A stretch of 64,000 nt of DNA from Sphaerimonospora thailandensis (GCF_016863115.1 NZ_BOOG01000007.1:1-64000); one strand, 5' to 3'; shown: positions 8,511-17,154, counted from the first letter of the stretch. Numbers and translations are program-made. The notes: generated from the sequence alone by a model not told the origin.

Positions 8511-8591
8511 TCAGCGCAGCGCTTGCGGGCGAGCGGTCCCCACGGGTCCGTCGCCATACCAAAACACGAAAAACGCAGAAGCGGTGCGCAT
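8511..8591 (-). CDS. Aromatic amino-acid leader peptide of aroF
   Basis: A 26-codon ORF begins with ATG at 8591 and stops with TGA 14 bases before the attenuator hairpin. Codons 7-12 read FFVFWY, so Phe, Trp and Tyr codons, the three end products of the pathway, are packed together. A -10-like TATATT (8598-8603) ends 6 bases before the ATG, so the peptide is probably translated from a leaderless transcript. It should act as a ribosome sensor of charged aromatic tRNAs rather than as a functional protein. Confidence 0.8.
   Translation of the reverse strand: MRTASAFFVFWYGDGPVGTARPQALR
8535..8549 (-). promoter_or_regulatory. Antiterminator arm within the leader peptide
   Basis: Minus-strand GGACCCGTGGGGACC (codons 15-19 of the leader peptide) can pair with the 5' arm of the terminator at 8483-8497. 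It gives 10 base pairs with one bulged U. It lies just after the aromatic control codons, where a stalled ribosome would leave all or most of it free. This matches the classical attenuation layout. Confidence 0.65.
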
Positions 8592-8687
8592 GGTCGAAAT
8601 ATAGCGCATGCCTCGTGTCCGAACAGGAGGGGCCCGGCGGAGGGGACCGGTGGGAACCGGTCAGACGCCTGGTGGCAGGATGGCTGC

Positions 8688-9344
8688 GTGCCGGAGATTC
8701 CCGAACCGGAGATCCGTGACCCGGAGATCCGTGAACCGGAGATACGTGAAGTGGAGACCCGCCTGCCCCCGGGTCAGTACATCCCGAGGGGGCGGCCGAT
8801 CCTCCACTACGGCAGGGTGCCGGCGTTCCGCCCCCAGACCTGGCGGTTCCAGGTCTTCGGCGCCACGGCGTCGGGGGATGACCACAAGTTCACCTGGGAG
8901 GAGTTCTCCCGGCTGCCCCGCACGACCGTGATGGCCGACTTCCACTGCGTCACCAAGTTCTCGATCATGGGGAACGAGTGGGGCGGGATCCCGGCGGCCG
9001 CCCTCCTGGAGCGGGTCCCGCCCGACCCCGGTGTGCGCCACGTCATGATCTGGGCCGAGTACGGCTACAGCGCCAACCTGAGGTTCGGTGACTTCGACCG
9101 GCCGAGCACACTGTTCGCCACCGAACTCGACGAGAAGCCCCTCACGCCCGAGCGCGGCCACCCGGTCCGTCTCGTCGTCCCCCATCTGTACGCCTGGAAG
9201 AGCGTGAAGTGGGTCCGTGCGGTCGAGTACCTGCTGGAGGACCGGCGCGGCTTCTGGGAGGAGCGCGGCTACCACAACATCGGCGACCCGTGGCAGGAGC
9301 AGCGCTACTCATATCAGGAGGACCCGGGCGACGGCCCACCCTGA
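8688..9344 (+). CDS. Sulfite-oxidase-fold molybdopterin oxidoreductase
   Basis: The 218-residue protein is an Oxidored_molyb domain with the molybdenum-ligating Cys in DFHCVTKFS, and the conserved GYSANL and HLYAWKSVKW segments. It resembles MsrP/YedY-type and YuiH-type single-domain proteins. There is no twin-arginine signal and no haem or membrane partner next to it, so it is predicted cytosolic and its electron partner is unknown. The N-terminus has about four copies of the pentapeptide PEIRE/PEIRD, encoded by a 15-bp tandem repeat at 8706-8752. The GTG at 8688 follows GGCAGGA by 7 bases. It is divergent from the aroF leader. Confidence 0.82.
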   Translation: MPEIPEPEIRDPEIREPEIREVETRLPPGQYIPRGRPILHYGRVPAFRPQTWRFQVFGATASGDDHKFTWEEFSRLPRTTVMADFHCVTKFSIMGNEWGGIPAAALLERVPPDPGVRHVMIWAEYGYSANLRFGDFDRPSTLFATELDEKPLTPERGHPVRLVVPHLYAWKSVKWVRAVEYLLEDRRGFWEERGYHNIGDPWQEQRYSYQEDPGDGPP

Positions 9345-9362
9345 GCTCTGCCAGCCGCTATT

Positions 9363-10520
9363 TTGGCCCGCGTGTCAACAGCCCTGTGTCTCACAGCCTT
9401 GTGGCTGCCGCTCTGCGGGATGTCCGCCCTCGCGGGGTACGGCCTGGGCCGACGGCGGGCCGGCCGCGACGGCCTGGCCGGTGAGGCGGGCGAGGCGGCC
9501 CATCTCGCCCTGCACATCGCCGGGCTGGCCGCGCCCTCGCTGCGGGCGGGCCTGAACCGCGACTCCGCGCGCCGAGCCGTACGGCACCTGCGTGCCCTGC
9601 TCGGCACCTCCGCGCTGGCGATCACGTCCCTCGACCGGGTCCTCGCCCGGGACGGTGAGGGCGCGCCGGGGGACGAGGCGATCCTCGCCGAGGCCCGGGC
9701 CGCGGTGCGGGCCGGTCGGCCCCAGATGGGCGCGGGGGAAGAGGTCGCGGGGGAGGGGGTGGTGGTGCCGCTGATCGTGGCGGGGCGGATGATCGGCACC
9801 CTCGTGGCCTACGACGCCGAGGCCGGTCCCTCGCTCGCGCGTACGGCGACCGAGGTGGGCCGCTGGGTCTCCGGGCAGCTCGAACTCGCCGAGCTCGACT
9901 CGTCCCGGCGGCGGACGCTCGAGGCCGAGACGCGCGCGCTGAGCGCGCAGATCTCGCCGCATTTCGTCTACAACTCGCTGACCACGATCGCGTCGTTCGT
10001 CCGGACGGAGCCGGAGCGTGCCCGCGAACTGCTGCTGGACTTCGCGGACTTCACCCGTTACGCGCTGCGCCGCACCCGGGACTTCACCACGCTCGCCGAC
10101 GAGCTGAGCTGCATGGACCGCTATCTGGTGCTGGAACAGGCGAGATTCGGCGACCGGCTGCGCTTCACCGTGCAGGTGGCCCCCGAGGTGCTGCGCGTCC
10201 CGGTGCCCTTCCTGTGCCTGCAGCCGCTGGTCGAGAACGCGATCAAGCATGGCATGCCCGGTGAGGTCCGGGTGGTCATCAGGGACGCCGGAGCCGAGGC
10301 GCACATCTCGATCGAGGACGACGGGGTCGGCATGGATCCCGAGCATGTGCGCGCCATCCTCGGCGAGGAGCCGAAGGGGATCGGGCTGAGCAACGTCGAC
10401 CTGCGGATGCGCCGCATCTACGGCCACGATTACGGCCTCGTCGTCGACACCGCACCCGGCGCGGGCACGAAGATCCAGCTCCGCATCCCCAAGACCCGCC
10501 CGCGGCCCACGCTGGTCTAG
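9363..10520 (+). CDS. LytS/YehU-type sensor histidine kinase
   Basis: The 385-residue protein starts with one hydrophobic anchor (about residues 5-28), then a GAF-like middle region, then a His_kinase domain with QISPHFVYNSL (phosphorylated His200), and an ATPase domain with LVENAIKHG and KGIGLSNV. This is the family that partners LytTR regulators. A TTG at 9363 or a GTG at 9372 may be the start. The response regulator follows after 49 bases, so they form a two-component pair. The signal is unknown; relatives sense peptides, pyruvate or acetate. Confidence 0.87.
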   Translation: MARVSTALCLTALWLPLCGMSALAGYGLGRRRAGRDGLAGEAGEAAHLALHIAGLAAPSLRAGLNRDSARRAVRHLRALLGTSALAITSLDRVLARDGEGAPGDEAILAEARAAVRAGRPQMGAGEEVAGEGVVVPLIVAGRMIGTLVAYDAEAGPSLARTATEVGRWVSGQLELAELDSSRRRTLEAETRALSAQISPHFVYNSLTTIASFVRTEPERARELLLDFADFTRYALRRTRDFTTLADELSCMDRYLVLEQARFGDRLRFTVQVAPEVLRVPVPFLCLQPLVENAIKHGMPGEVRVVIRDAGAEAHISIEDDGVGMDPEHVRAILGEEPKGIGLSNVDLRMRRIYGHDYGLVVDTAPGAGTKIQLRIPKTRPRPTLV

Positions 10521-10569
10521 CTTCAGGTATCACTTGCGTAACCGGCCGGTTACAGGCACGGTGGTGGCC

Positions 10570-11298
10570 ATGTTACGCGTCCTTGCGGTAGACGACGAGG
10601 TCCCCGCGCTGTCCGAGCTCGCCTATCTCCTCCGCCGGGACCCCCGCGTGGAGCAGGTGAAGACGGCGTCGGACAGCGGGACGGCCCTCCAGGACATGGT
10701 CCAGATGATCGCCGCGGGGGAGCGGCTGGACGGGGTGTTCCTGGACATCCGCATGCCCGGCCTCGACGGTCTCGATCTGGCCAGGCTCATCGGCGGCTTC
10801 CCCCTGCCGCCGAGGCTGGTCTTCGTGAGCGCCCATGACTGCGCCGTCCAGGCGTTCGAGCTGGAGGCCGTCGACTACCTGCTCAAGCCGGTGCGCCCGG
10901 AACGCCTGGCGGAGGCCGTACGGCGACTGGCGGCGGCGGTCGCGGCCGGTGAGGGGGAGACGGACCCGGACGACGTCATCCCCGTGGAGCTGGGCGGGCG
11001 CACGAAGTTCGTGGCGCAGCAGGACGTGTGCTACGCGGAGGCGCAGGGCGACTACGTGCGCCTGCACACGGCCGACGCCAACTACCTGGTACGGATGTCT
11101 CTGGCGGCGTTGGAGCGGCGCTGGGGCGGCTCGGGCTTCATCCGGGCACACCGCAGCACCCTGGTGAACGCCAGGCACGTGATCGAGATGCGGTTCGACG
11201 CTGGGCGGATGGTCCTCCAGGTGGGGGAAGAGGTGCTGCCGGTGAGCAGGAGGCACACCCGGCAGGTCCGGGAGTTGCTCGTCGGCCAGTTCCGTTGA
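10570..11298 (+). CDS. LytTR-family response regulator
   Basis: The 242-residue protein combines a receiver domain (VDDE acidic pocket, phosphorylated Asp59 in LDIRMPG, switch residues in VFVSAHD, Lys in YLLKPV) with a C-terminal LytTR DNA-binding domain (YVRLHTADANYLVRMSL, FIRAHRSTLVN). The ATG at 10570 is preferred because it directly starts MLRVLAVDDE. It should be phosphorylated by the upstream kinase. No transporter or obvious target gene follows. Confidence 0.88.
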   Translation: MLRVLAVDDEVPALSELAYLLRRDPRVEQVKTASDSGTALQDMVQMIAAGERLDGVFLDIRMPGLDGLDLARLIGGFPLPPRLVFVSAHDCAVQAFELEAVDYLLKPVRPERLAEAVRRLAAAVAAGEGETDPDDVIPVELGGRTKFVAQQDVCYAEAQGDYVRLHTADANYLVRMSLAALERRWGGSGFIRAHRSTLVNARHVIEMRFDAGRMVLQVGEEVLPVSRRHTRQVRELLVGQFR

Positions 11299-11619
11299 TC
11301 TTCGTGGCGCGCTACCGGGTTCTCCGGGACCGCTCGTCGCTCGGGATGGTCCGCTCGTCGCGATCGCCGGGGCCGTATGGCGCGAACTGGAGACCGCTCG
11401 TCTGAAGGGCCTCCCGGCGGCCTCATTACTCCTCGTAGTCTTTCGAGCGTCGCAAGACACGCCGCGTGGCCGACAAGGTGAGCGAGATCTGACCTCAAGG
11501 TCACAGGGCCGGGCTCGACTCGGGGGGGAAGGGCCCGGTCCGGCGTGGTGGGGAGTACGCGGACGCGATCCGGCAACACGGGGGCGCCGGATCGCGCCGC
11601 GATCTCCCGCAGACGACGT
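11299..11619. other. Gene-free interval between convergent lytTR and nfo
   Basis: These 321 bases contain no supportable gene on either strand. The one clear element is the hairpin at 11564-11596. A short imperfect direct repeat containing CCGCTCGTCGC lies at about 11330-11370. Nothing resembling a tRNA or known RNA family was seen. Confidence 0.6.
11564..11596 (-). terminator. Hairpin downstream of nfo
   Basis: An 11-bp perfect stem (11564-11574 with 11586-11596) with an 11-base loop lies 24 bases beyond the nfo stop. It has no T tract. It probably terminates nfo and may also block read-through from the convergent lytTR gene. Confidence 0.55.
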
Positions 11620-12453
11620 TCACCTGAGCTTCTTGAGCAGCTCGATGTCCTCCCGGTGCTTGTCCGCCTTGCCGGGCGTCTCGATGCAGACCGGTACACC
11701 CGCGGCGACCGGGTGACGCATCAGGTCGGCGAACGCCTGGGCGCCGATATGGCCGGCGCCGATGTTCTCGTGCCGGTCCCGCTTCGATCCGCATGCGTCC
11801 TTGGAGTCGTTGGCGTGGATCAGCTTGAGCCGGCCGGGGGCGACCTCGTGCAGCGCGTCCAGCGTGAGCCGTACGCCGTCGGGGGCGGCCAGGTCGTGGC
11901 CGGCGGCGAACGCGTGGCAGGTGTCCAGGCACACGCCCGCCTTCGGATGGAAGTCCAGCGCTTCCAGGTAGGGGCCCAGGTCCTGGACGGTCGCGCAGAG
12001 CATCCGGCCCTGCCCGGCCATCGGCTCAAGCAGCAGATCGGGGCCGTCGCCGGGGATCTCGTCCAGCAGCGGCAGCAGATGCTCGCGCACCTGGCGCATC
12101 GCGTCCTCCCGGGACTGGCTGACGGCCGACCCGGTGTGCACGACCACGCCGAGCGCGCCGATGGCGGCGGCCCTGCGCAGTGTGTGGCGGATGACGGCCA
12201 CCGAGCTCTCCAGCGTGGCCTCGGTCGGCGAGCCGAAGTTGACCAGGTAGTTGGCGTGCACGAACGCCGGCATCCCGGACTCGCGCAGCTTGGCGTCCTC
12301 GGCGGGATCGCCCGCGCTCAGCGCCCAGCCGCGCGGGTTGCTGACGAACACCTGGATCATCTCGGCGCCGATGTCCGCGGCGTGGCGCAGCCCGCCGGTG
12401 GCCAGGCCGCCGGCGACGAAGACATGCCCGCCGATGAGATTGGAAGGAGTCAT
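11620..12453 (-). CDS. nfo: Endonuclease IV (AP endonuclease)
   Basis: The 277-residue TIM-barrel protein cleaves DNA 5' to abasic sites in base-excision repair. Visible family motifs are FVSNPRGW, VHANYLVN, LLLEPMAGQG, VCLDTCHAFAAG, LIHANDSKD and the C-terminal CIETPG, which supply the His/Glu/Asp trinuclear zinc ligands. GGAGG lies just upstream of the ATG. It is divergent from the purine cluster and appears monocistronic. Confidence 0.92.
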   Translation of the reverse strand: MTPSNLIGGHVFVAGGLATGGLRHAADIGAEMIQVFVSNPRGWALSAGDPAEDAKLRESGMPAFVHANYLVNFGSPTEATLESSVAVIRHTLRRAAAIGALGVVVHTGSAVSQSREDAMRQVREHLLPLLDEIPGDGPDLLLEPMAGQGRMLCATVQDLGPYLEALDFHPKAGVCLDTCHAFAAGHDLAAPDGVRLTLDALHEVAPGRLKLIHANDSKDACGSKRDRHENIGAGHIGAQAFADLMRHPVAAGVPVCIETPGKADKHREDIELLKKLR

Positions 12454-12613
12454 GGGGACCTCCGCGATAGTGACACCCCGATACTTTCCAGATAACTCTG
12501 CCTGGTCGCGTCCGGCGCTTTGTCACAACCTACAAATCGGCGCCGCGACGGGGGCGGCGGGTTGGGACTTCGCGCTGCTGGACCGGGCCGTCGGGCCGCT
12601 GTGTACTGCAAGC

Positions 12614-13090
12614 ATGCGAGAAGTCAGCCGGGAGGAGCTCCGCTCCTGCTGCGCGTCCGCCACCTGGGTGTCGGCGGTCGCCGAGCGGCGGCCGTACCGG
12701 GATCTCGACGGACTGCGGCGGGCGGGCGAGGCGGCGATGGCCGCGCTGAGCTGGCCCGACGTGCTCGAGGCGCTCGCCGCGCACCCCCGCATCGGCGAGC
12801 GGGCCGCCGGGGACGGCCGGGAGACCGCCTGGTCGCGAGGTGAGCAGGCGGGTACGGCGGACGCCGACCGGCAGGTGCTCGACGCGCTGCGCGAGGGCAA
12901 CGCCGCCTACGAGAGCCGGTTCGGCCACGTCTATCTGGTCTGCGCGACCGGGCGGAGCGCCGAGGAGATGCTCGGCCTGCTGCGGGTGCGGCTCGCCAAC
13001 GACGCCGAGGCCGAGCGCGCGGTGGTCCGCGAGGAGCTGGGCAAGATCGCCGACCTCAGGCTGGCCAAGCTGTGGCAGGAGGCGCGATGA
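12614..13090 (+). CDS. uraD: OHCU decarboxylase
   Basis: The 158-residue protein catalyses the last step from urate to S-allantoin, decarboxylating 2-oxo-4-hydroxy-4-carboxy-5-ureidoimidazoline. It has the catalytic His57 in HPRIGER and the family block SRFGHVYLVCATGRSAEEML. The ATG is preceded by TGTACT (12602-12607), which would suit a leaderless transcript. Its TGA overlaps the hiuH ATG, so it heads the urate operon uraD-hiuH-uricase-xdh. Confidence 0.9.
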   Translation: MREVSREELRSCCASATWVSAVAERRPYRDLDGLRRAGEAAMAALSWPDVLEALAAHPRIGERAAGDGRETAWSRGEQAGTADADRQVLDALREGNAAYESRFGHVYLVCATGRSAEEMLGLLRVRLANDAEAERAVVREELGKIADLRLAKLWQEAR

Positions 13091-13434
13091 GCCTGTCGAC
13101 CCATGTGCTGGACACCGCCGCCGGGCGGCCCGCCAAGGACGTGTTCGTACGGCTCTCGCGTCGTGCGGCGCATGGTTTCGTCCCGGTGGCCGAGGGCCGT
13201 ACCGACGACGACGGCCGGATCCGCGCCTGGTCGCCGCTCGGACGGGAATGGCTGGCCGAGGAGGATCCGCGCCCGGGGACCTACCGGCTCGTCTTCGACA
13301 CCGGCGCCTACCTGGGGGAGGGCGCGTTCTTCCCCGAGGTGAGCGTCGTGTTCACCATCCGGGACGCCGGCGAGCACTGCCACGTGCCGCTGCTGCTGAG
13401 CCCGTTCGCCTACTCGACCTACCGGGGGAGTTGA
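13087..13434 (+). CDS. hiuH: 5-hydroxyisourate hydrolase (transthyretin-like)
   Basis: The 115-residue protein has the HIUase signatures: the N-terminal STHVLDTAAGRPA and the C-terminal tetrapeptide YRGS. It hydrolyses 5-hydroxyisourate, the product of uricase, to OHCU. It overlaps uraD by 4 bases, and uricase starts 2 bases after its stop codon. The order uraD-hiuH-uricase thus encodes the complete urate-to-allantoin route. Confidence 0.93.
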   Translation: MSLSTHVLDTAAGRPAKDVFVRLSRRAAHGFVPVAEGRTDDDGRIRAWSPLGREWLAEEDPRPGTYRLVFDTGAYLGEGAFFPEVSVVFTIRDAGEHCHVPLLLSPFAYSTYRGS

Positions 13435-13436
13435 TC

Positions 13437-14297
13437 GTGGTCGTCCTGGGACCCAACAGGTACGGCAAGGCAGAGACGAGAGTGGTGCAGGTCACCCGGC
13501 ACGGGGACGCCCACCGAGTGAAGGACCTCAACGTCAGCACGACGCTGTCGGGTGACATGACCGAGGTCCACCTGAGCGGAGACAACTCGGCCGTGCTGCC
13601 CACCGACACACAGAAGAACACGGTCTACGCGTTCGCCAAGAAACACGGCATCGGCGCGATCGAGGACTTCGCGCTGCTGCTCGCCCGGCACTTCGTCGGC
13701 ACCCAGCCGGCCGTCCGTCATGCCCGGGTCGCGATCGAGGAGTACACCTGGGAGCGCAACGGTTCGAATGGGCACTCCTTCGTCAGGGCCGGGCGGGAGA
13801 CCCGCACCTGTGTGGCGCACGTCGACGGATCGGGGGAGCGGGTCGTCTCCGGGCTGCGTGGCCTCGTCGTCATGAACACCACGAACTCGGAGTTCCGGGG
13901 CTTCGCCAGCGATGAGTACACGACACTGACCGAGACCCGCGACCGCATCCTCGCCACGGAGGTCGCGGCGTCGTGGCGGCACGCGTATTTCCCCACCTAT
14001 TGGGACAAGTCTCATGAAACGGCTCGGTGGGCCCTGCTCGCCGCGTTCGCCGACACCTACAGCCTGTCGCTGCAGCAGACCCTCTACGCCATGGGCTCGC
14101 GGGTGCTCGCGGAATGTCCGGAGATCTGCGAGGTACGACTCTCGCTGCCGAACAAGCACCACTTCGAGGTGGACCTGTCGCACTTCGGGCTGGACAACGA
14201 CGGTGAGATCTTCTTCGCCGCCGACCGGCCGTACGGACTGATCGAGGGCACGGTCCTGCGTGAGGACGCGCCCGACGCCGGACCGGCCTGGGAGTAG
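13437..14297 (+). CDS. uox: Urate oxidase (uricase)
   Basis: The 286-residue cofactor-free enzyme oxidises urate to 5-hydroxyisourate. It shows the tandem T-fold signatures, including GPNRYGKAE, NTTNSEFRGF and the C-terminal SLPNKHHFEVDLSHFG motif followed by the ADRPYG segment. GTG at 13437 is chosen because GGGGGAG ends 6 bases upstream. A TTG at 13431 overlapping the hiuH stop is an alternative. It sits between hiuH and the xanthine dehydrogenase subunits. Confidence 0.93.
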   Translation: MVVLGPNRYGKAETRVVQVTRHGDAHRVKDLNVSTTLSGDMTEVHLSGDNSAVLPTDTQKNTVYAFAKKHGIGAIEDFALLLARHFVGTQPAVRHARVAIEEYTWERNGSNGHSFVRAGRETRTCVAHVDGSGERVVSGLRGLVVMNTTNSEFRGFASDEYTTLTETRDRILATEVAASWRHAYFPTYWDKSHETARWALLAAFADTYSLSLQQTLYAMGSRVLAECPEICEVRLSLPNKHHFEVDLSHFGLDNDGEIFFAADRPYGLIEGTVLREDAPDAGPAWE

Positions 14298-14300
14298 CCG

Positions 14301-15182
14301 ATGGACTTTCTGCGCGCCCGGACCTGGGCCGAGGCACTGGAGTTGAAAGCGGAGCGGCCGGAGGCGACGCCGATCCAGGGCGGCACCGACGTCATGGTGG
14401 AGATCAACCTCGACAGGGGCCGCCCCGCCGCCCTGCTCGACCTCAACACAGTCGGCGAACTGGCCGGCTGGTCGCGGGAGGGGGAGTGGATCCGCGTCGG
14501 CGCCGGGGTGACCTACGCCCGGCTGATCGACGAGCTGGGCGAGGTGCTGCCGGGGCTGGCCCAGGCGTCCCGTACGGTCGGCTCGCCGCAGATCAGAAAC
14601 CGCGGCACGCTGGCCGGCAACCTGGGCGCCGCATCCCCGGCCGGTGACGGCCACCCGCCGCTGCTGGCCTCCGGCGCGGTCGTCGAGGCCGAGTCGGTGC
14701 GCGGGGTGCGGTTGATCCCGATCGCGCGGTTCTACACCGGGGTGAAGCGCAACGCGCTCGCCCCCGACGAGCTGATCCGCGCGGTGCGGGTGCCCACCGC
14801 CGCCGGCCCGCAGTACTTCTCCAAGGTCGGCACGAGGAACGCCATGGTCATCGCGGTGTGCTCGTTCGCGATCGCGCTCCATCCGGAGAATCGGCGGGTG
14901 GGGACCGGGATCGGCTCGGCCGCGCCGACGCCGCTGCGGGCCGTGGCGGCCGAGGCGTTCCTGGCGGGCGAGCTCGACTGGACCCTCGGCAGGGCGGGCG
15001 GCTCCGCGCTCGACCCGGAGGTCGCCGCGCGGTTCGCTGAGCTGGTGGCCGGAGCGGCCGCGCCCATCGACGACGTGCGGGGACGGGCCGCCTACCGGTC
15101 GCACGCCCTGGCCGTGATGGCCCGCCGCACGCTCGGCTGGGCCTGGCACGACTACCTGCGAGCGGGGAGGGGCGCGAGGTGA
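14301..15182 (+). CDS. Xanthine dehydrogenase FAD-binding subunit
   Basis: The 293-residue protein is a CoxM-type FAD subunit. It has the FAD pyrophosphate loop PIQGGTDVMVEIN near residue 30, then VGSPQIRNRGTLAGNLGAASPAGD near residue 95, and a C-terminal CO_deh_flav_C domain. It would accept electrons from the 2Fe-2S subunit encoded next, which overlaps by 4 bases, and pass them to NAD. No molybdenum subunit gene is adjacent, so the complete enzyme cannot be built from this cluster alone. Confidence 0.88.
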   Translation: MDFLRARTWAEALELKAERPEATPIQGGTDVMVEINLDRGRPAALLDLNTVGELAGWSREGEWIRVGAGVTYARLIDELGEVLPGLAQASRTVGSPQIRNRGTLAGNLGAASPAGDGHPPLLASGAVVEAESVRGVRLIPIARFYTGVKRNALAPDELIRAVRVPTAAGPQYFSKVGTRNAMVIAVCSFAIALHPENRRVGTGIGSAAPTPLRAVAAEAFLAGELDWTLGRAGGSALDPEVAARFAELVAGAAAPIDDVRGRAAYRSHALAVMARRTLGWAWHDYLRAGRGAR

Positions 15183-15697
15183 GGGTGAACGTCACCGTCA
15201 ACGGCCGGAAGACGGCCGCCGACGACGTGTGGGAAGGCGAGAGCCTGCTCTACGTGCTGCGGGAACGGCTCGGCCTGCCGGGCGCCAAGAACGCCTGCGA
15301 ACAGGGTGAGTGCGGCTCCTGCACGGTCTATCTGGACGGCACGCCGGTCTGCGCCTGCCTGGTCGCGGCGGGTCAGGCCGAGGGCCGTGAGGTGGTCACG
15401 GTCGAGGGCCTGGCCTCGGGGGACGCCCAGGCGGCCGGGGAGGGCGGCCTGCACGACGTGCAGCGCGCGTTCCTGGCGGCGGGAGCCGTACAGTGCGGGT
15501 TCTGCACGCCCGGGCTCATCGTGCAGGCGCACGCGCTGGTCGAGCGGGCGGCGGGGCGAGTGCCGGACGACGCCGAGATCCGCGAGGCCCTGGCCGGGAA
15601 CCTGTGCCGGTGCACCGGATACGAGAAGATCCTCGACGCCGTCCGGCTCGCCGCCGCCCAACGCGCCACCCCCACCGCCCCCACCCCCTCGCCGTGA
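15179..15697 (+). CDS. Xanthine dehydrogenase 2Fe-2S subunit
   Basis: The 172-residue CoxS-type protein has the plant-ferredoxin cluster motif CEQGECGSC followed by a further Cys (about residues 40-60) and the C-terminal helical cluster pairs CGFCTPG and CRCTGY. It transfers electrons between the molybdenum and FAD subunits. The GTG overlaps the FAD-subunit stop. The protein ends in a Thr/Pro-rich tail, and its TGA lies inside the left copy of the 25-bp inverted repeat. The expected molybdenum subunit gene does not follow. Confidence 0.9.
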   Translation: MRVNVTVNGRKTAADDVWEGESLLYVLRERLGLPGAKNACEQGECGSCTVYLDGTPVCACLVAAGQAEGREVVTVEGLASGDAQAAGEGGLHDVQRAFLAAGAVQCGFCTPGLIVQAHALVERAAGRVPDDAEIREALAGNLCRCTGYEKILDAVRLAAAQRATPTAPTPSP

Positions 15698-15716
15698 TCT
15701 TGCAGAAACTCGCACC
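15692..15716 (+). repeat. Left copy of the 25-bp inverted repeat
   Basis: This sequence begins CCGTGATCTTGC and ends GAAACTCGCACC. It matches the reverse complement of 17183-17207 at 24 of 25 positions. It covers the stop codon of the 2Fe-2S subunit gene. A second, partial copy of its first half lies just inside, at 15746-15757. Confidence 0.9.
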
Positions 15717-15742
15717 GATCCCGCCCGACCTGGGAGTTCTCC

Positions 15743-17104
15743 TTGCGTGATCTTGCAGTCCGCCGGCTCGTCATCGAGAACGCCTACATCGCGCCTGTGG
15801 TGGGCGAGGAGATCCCCTCCGGCCACATCGTCGTCGAAGGCGACCGGATCACCGCCGTGGGCCCCGGCCCCGCGACAGCCGTACCCGAGGGGGCCGAGCG
15901 GGTCGACGGCGCCGCCTGCCTGGCGACCCCGGGGCTCGTCAACACCCATCACCACCTCTACCAGTGGGCCGCCCAGGGGGTGACGCCCGACGGAACGCTG
16001 TTCGAGTGGCTGGCGGCGAGCTACCGGCTGTGGGCGAGGATGGACGCCGAGGTGGTGTCGGGCGCGGTCACGGCGGGGCTGGCCTGGCTGGCCAAGTCGG
16101 GCTGCACCACCTCGACCGACCACCACTACATCTTCCCGAAGGGCCGCGGCGACCTGTTCGAGGCCGAGATCGACGCCGCGCGACGGGTCGGGTTGCGGTT
16201 CCATCCGTGCCGGGGCTCGATGGACCGGGGGAGATCGCAGGGCGGGCTGCCGCCGGACGACATCGTGGAGGACGTCGACGACATCCTGCGAGCCACCGAG
16301 GAGGCGATCCGGAAATATCATGACCCGTCATTCGGGTCGACGGTGCGGGTCGCGGTCGCCCCGTGCTCGCCGTTCTCCGTGAGCGGCGATCTCATGATCC
16401 GCTCGGCCGAGCTCGCGCGCTCCCATGGCGTACGGCTGCACACGCACCTCGCCGAGACCGCCGACGAGGACGAGCACTGCCGCGAGCAGTTCGGCATGCT
16501 CCCGGCTGAGTACCTCGACGGTCTCGGCTGGCTCGGCCCCGACGTCTGGCTGGCCCACTGCGTCCACCTCACCGACAAGGACGTGCGCCGCTTCGCCGAG
16601 ACCGGCACCGGCACGGCCCACTGCCCCTCCTCCAACGGCCGTCTCGGCGCCGGCATCGCCCGCGTTTCGGACCTGTTGCGCGCGGGCGCTCCCGTCGGGC
16701 TCGGTGTGGACGGCGCCGCCTCCAGCGAGATGACGCCGCTCGCCGGTGAGATCAGGATGGCGATGCTGATGCAGCGCGCCCGGTACGGCCCAAGCGCGCT
16801 GACCGCCCGCCAGGCGCTTGAGCTGGCCACCATGGGCGGGGCCAGGTGCCTCGGCCGGGCCACCGAGATCGGGTCGCTCGAGGTGGGCAAGCTCGCCGAC
16901 ATCGCCCTGTGGCGGATCGGCGGTTTCCACGCCGCCGTCGACGACCCCGTGGTCGCGTTCGCGTACGGCCAGACGCCGCCGCTGGCCCGGCTCCTGGTCG
17001 GCGGCCGGACCGTGGTCGAGGACGGCGAGCTCCGTACGGTCTCCGACACGGCGGCGGCCGAGGCGGGGGCGTGCGCCCACCGCCGCCTCCTGGCGGAGGC
17101 TTGA
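15743..17104 (+). CDS. 8-oxoguanine deaminase (amidohydrolase family)
   Basis: The 453-residue metal-dependent deaminase has the HxH motif in NTHHHLYQW, a metal His in HTHLAET, LAHCVH, and the terminal Asp in LGVDGAASS. The segment HLYQWAAQG followed by DGTLFEWL is typical of 8-oxoguanine deaminases rather than cytosine or guanine deaminases. The product would be urate, feeding the uricase encoded upstream. The TTG at 15743 is supported by GGGAG 6 bases before. The gene sits alone between inverted repeats and occupies the place where a molybdenum subunit gene would be expected. Confidence 0.85.
   Translation: MRDLAVRRLVIENAYIAPVVGEEIPSGHIVVEGDRITAVGPGPATAVPEGAERVDGAACLATPGLVNTHHHLYQWAAQGVTPDGTLFEWLAASYRLWARMDAEVVSGAVTAGLAWLAKSGCTTSTDHHYIFPKGRGDLFEAEIDAARRVGLRFHPCRGSMDRGRSQGGLPPDDIVEDVDDILRATEEAIRKYHDPSFGSTVRVAVAPCSPFSVSGDLMIRSAELARSHGVRLHTHLAETADEDEHCREQFGMLPAEYLDGLGWLGPDVWLAHCVHLTDKDVRRFAETGTGTAHCPSSNGRLGAGIARVSDLLRAGAPVGLGVDGAASSEMTPLAGEIRMAMLMQRARYGPSALTARQALELATMGGARCLGRATEIGSLEVGKLADIALWRIGGFHAAVDDPVVAFAYGQTPPLARLLVGGRTVVEDGELRTVSDTAAAEAGACAHRRLLAEA
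15746..15757 (+). repeat. Inner partial repeat, left
   Basis: CGTGATCTTGCA repeats the first part of the 25-bp element 53 bases upstream and overlaps the first codons of the deaminase gene. Its inverted counterpart is at 17143-17154. Confidence 0.75.
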
Positions 17105-17142
17105 AGGCCGAGAGCGCGGCAGGTCCACGTACACGCGCCTGT

Positions 17143-17154
17143 GCAAGATCACGG
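17143..17154 (-). repeat. Inner partial repeat, right
   Basis: GCAAGATCACGG is the inverted counterpart of the inner left copy, 39 bases after the deaminase stop codon. Confidence 0.75.

Noticed and set aside
8413-8562. N-terminal extension of the DAHP synthase frame to 400 residues
   Set aside because: The extension covers the attenuator hairpin and has no homology-like sequence; the ribosome site places the start at 8412.
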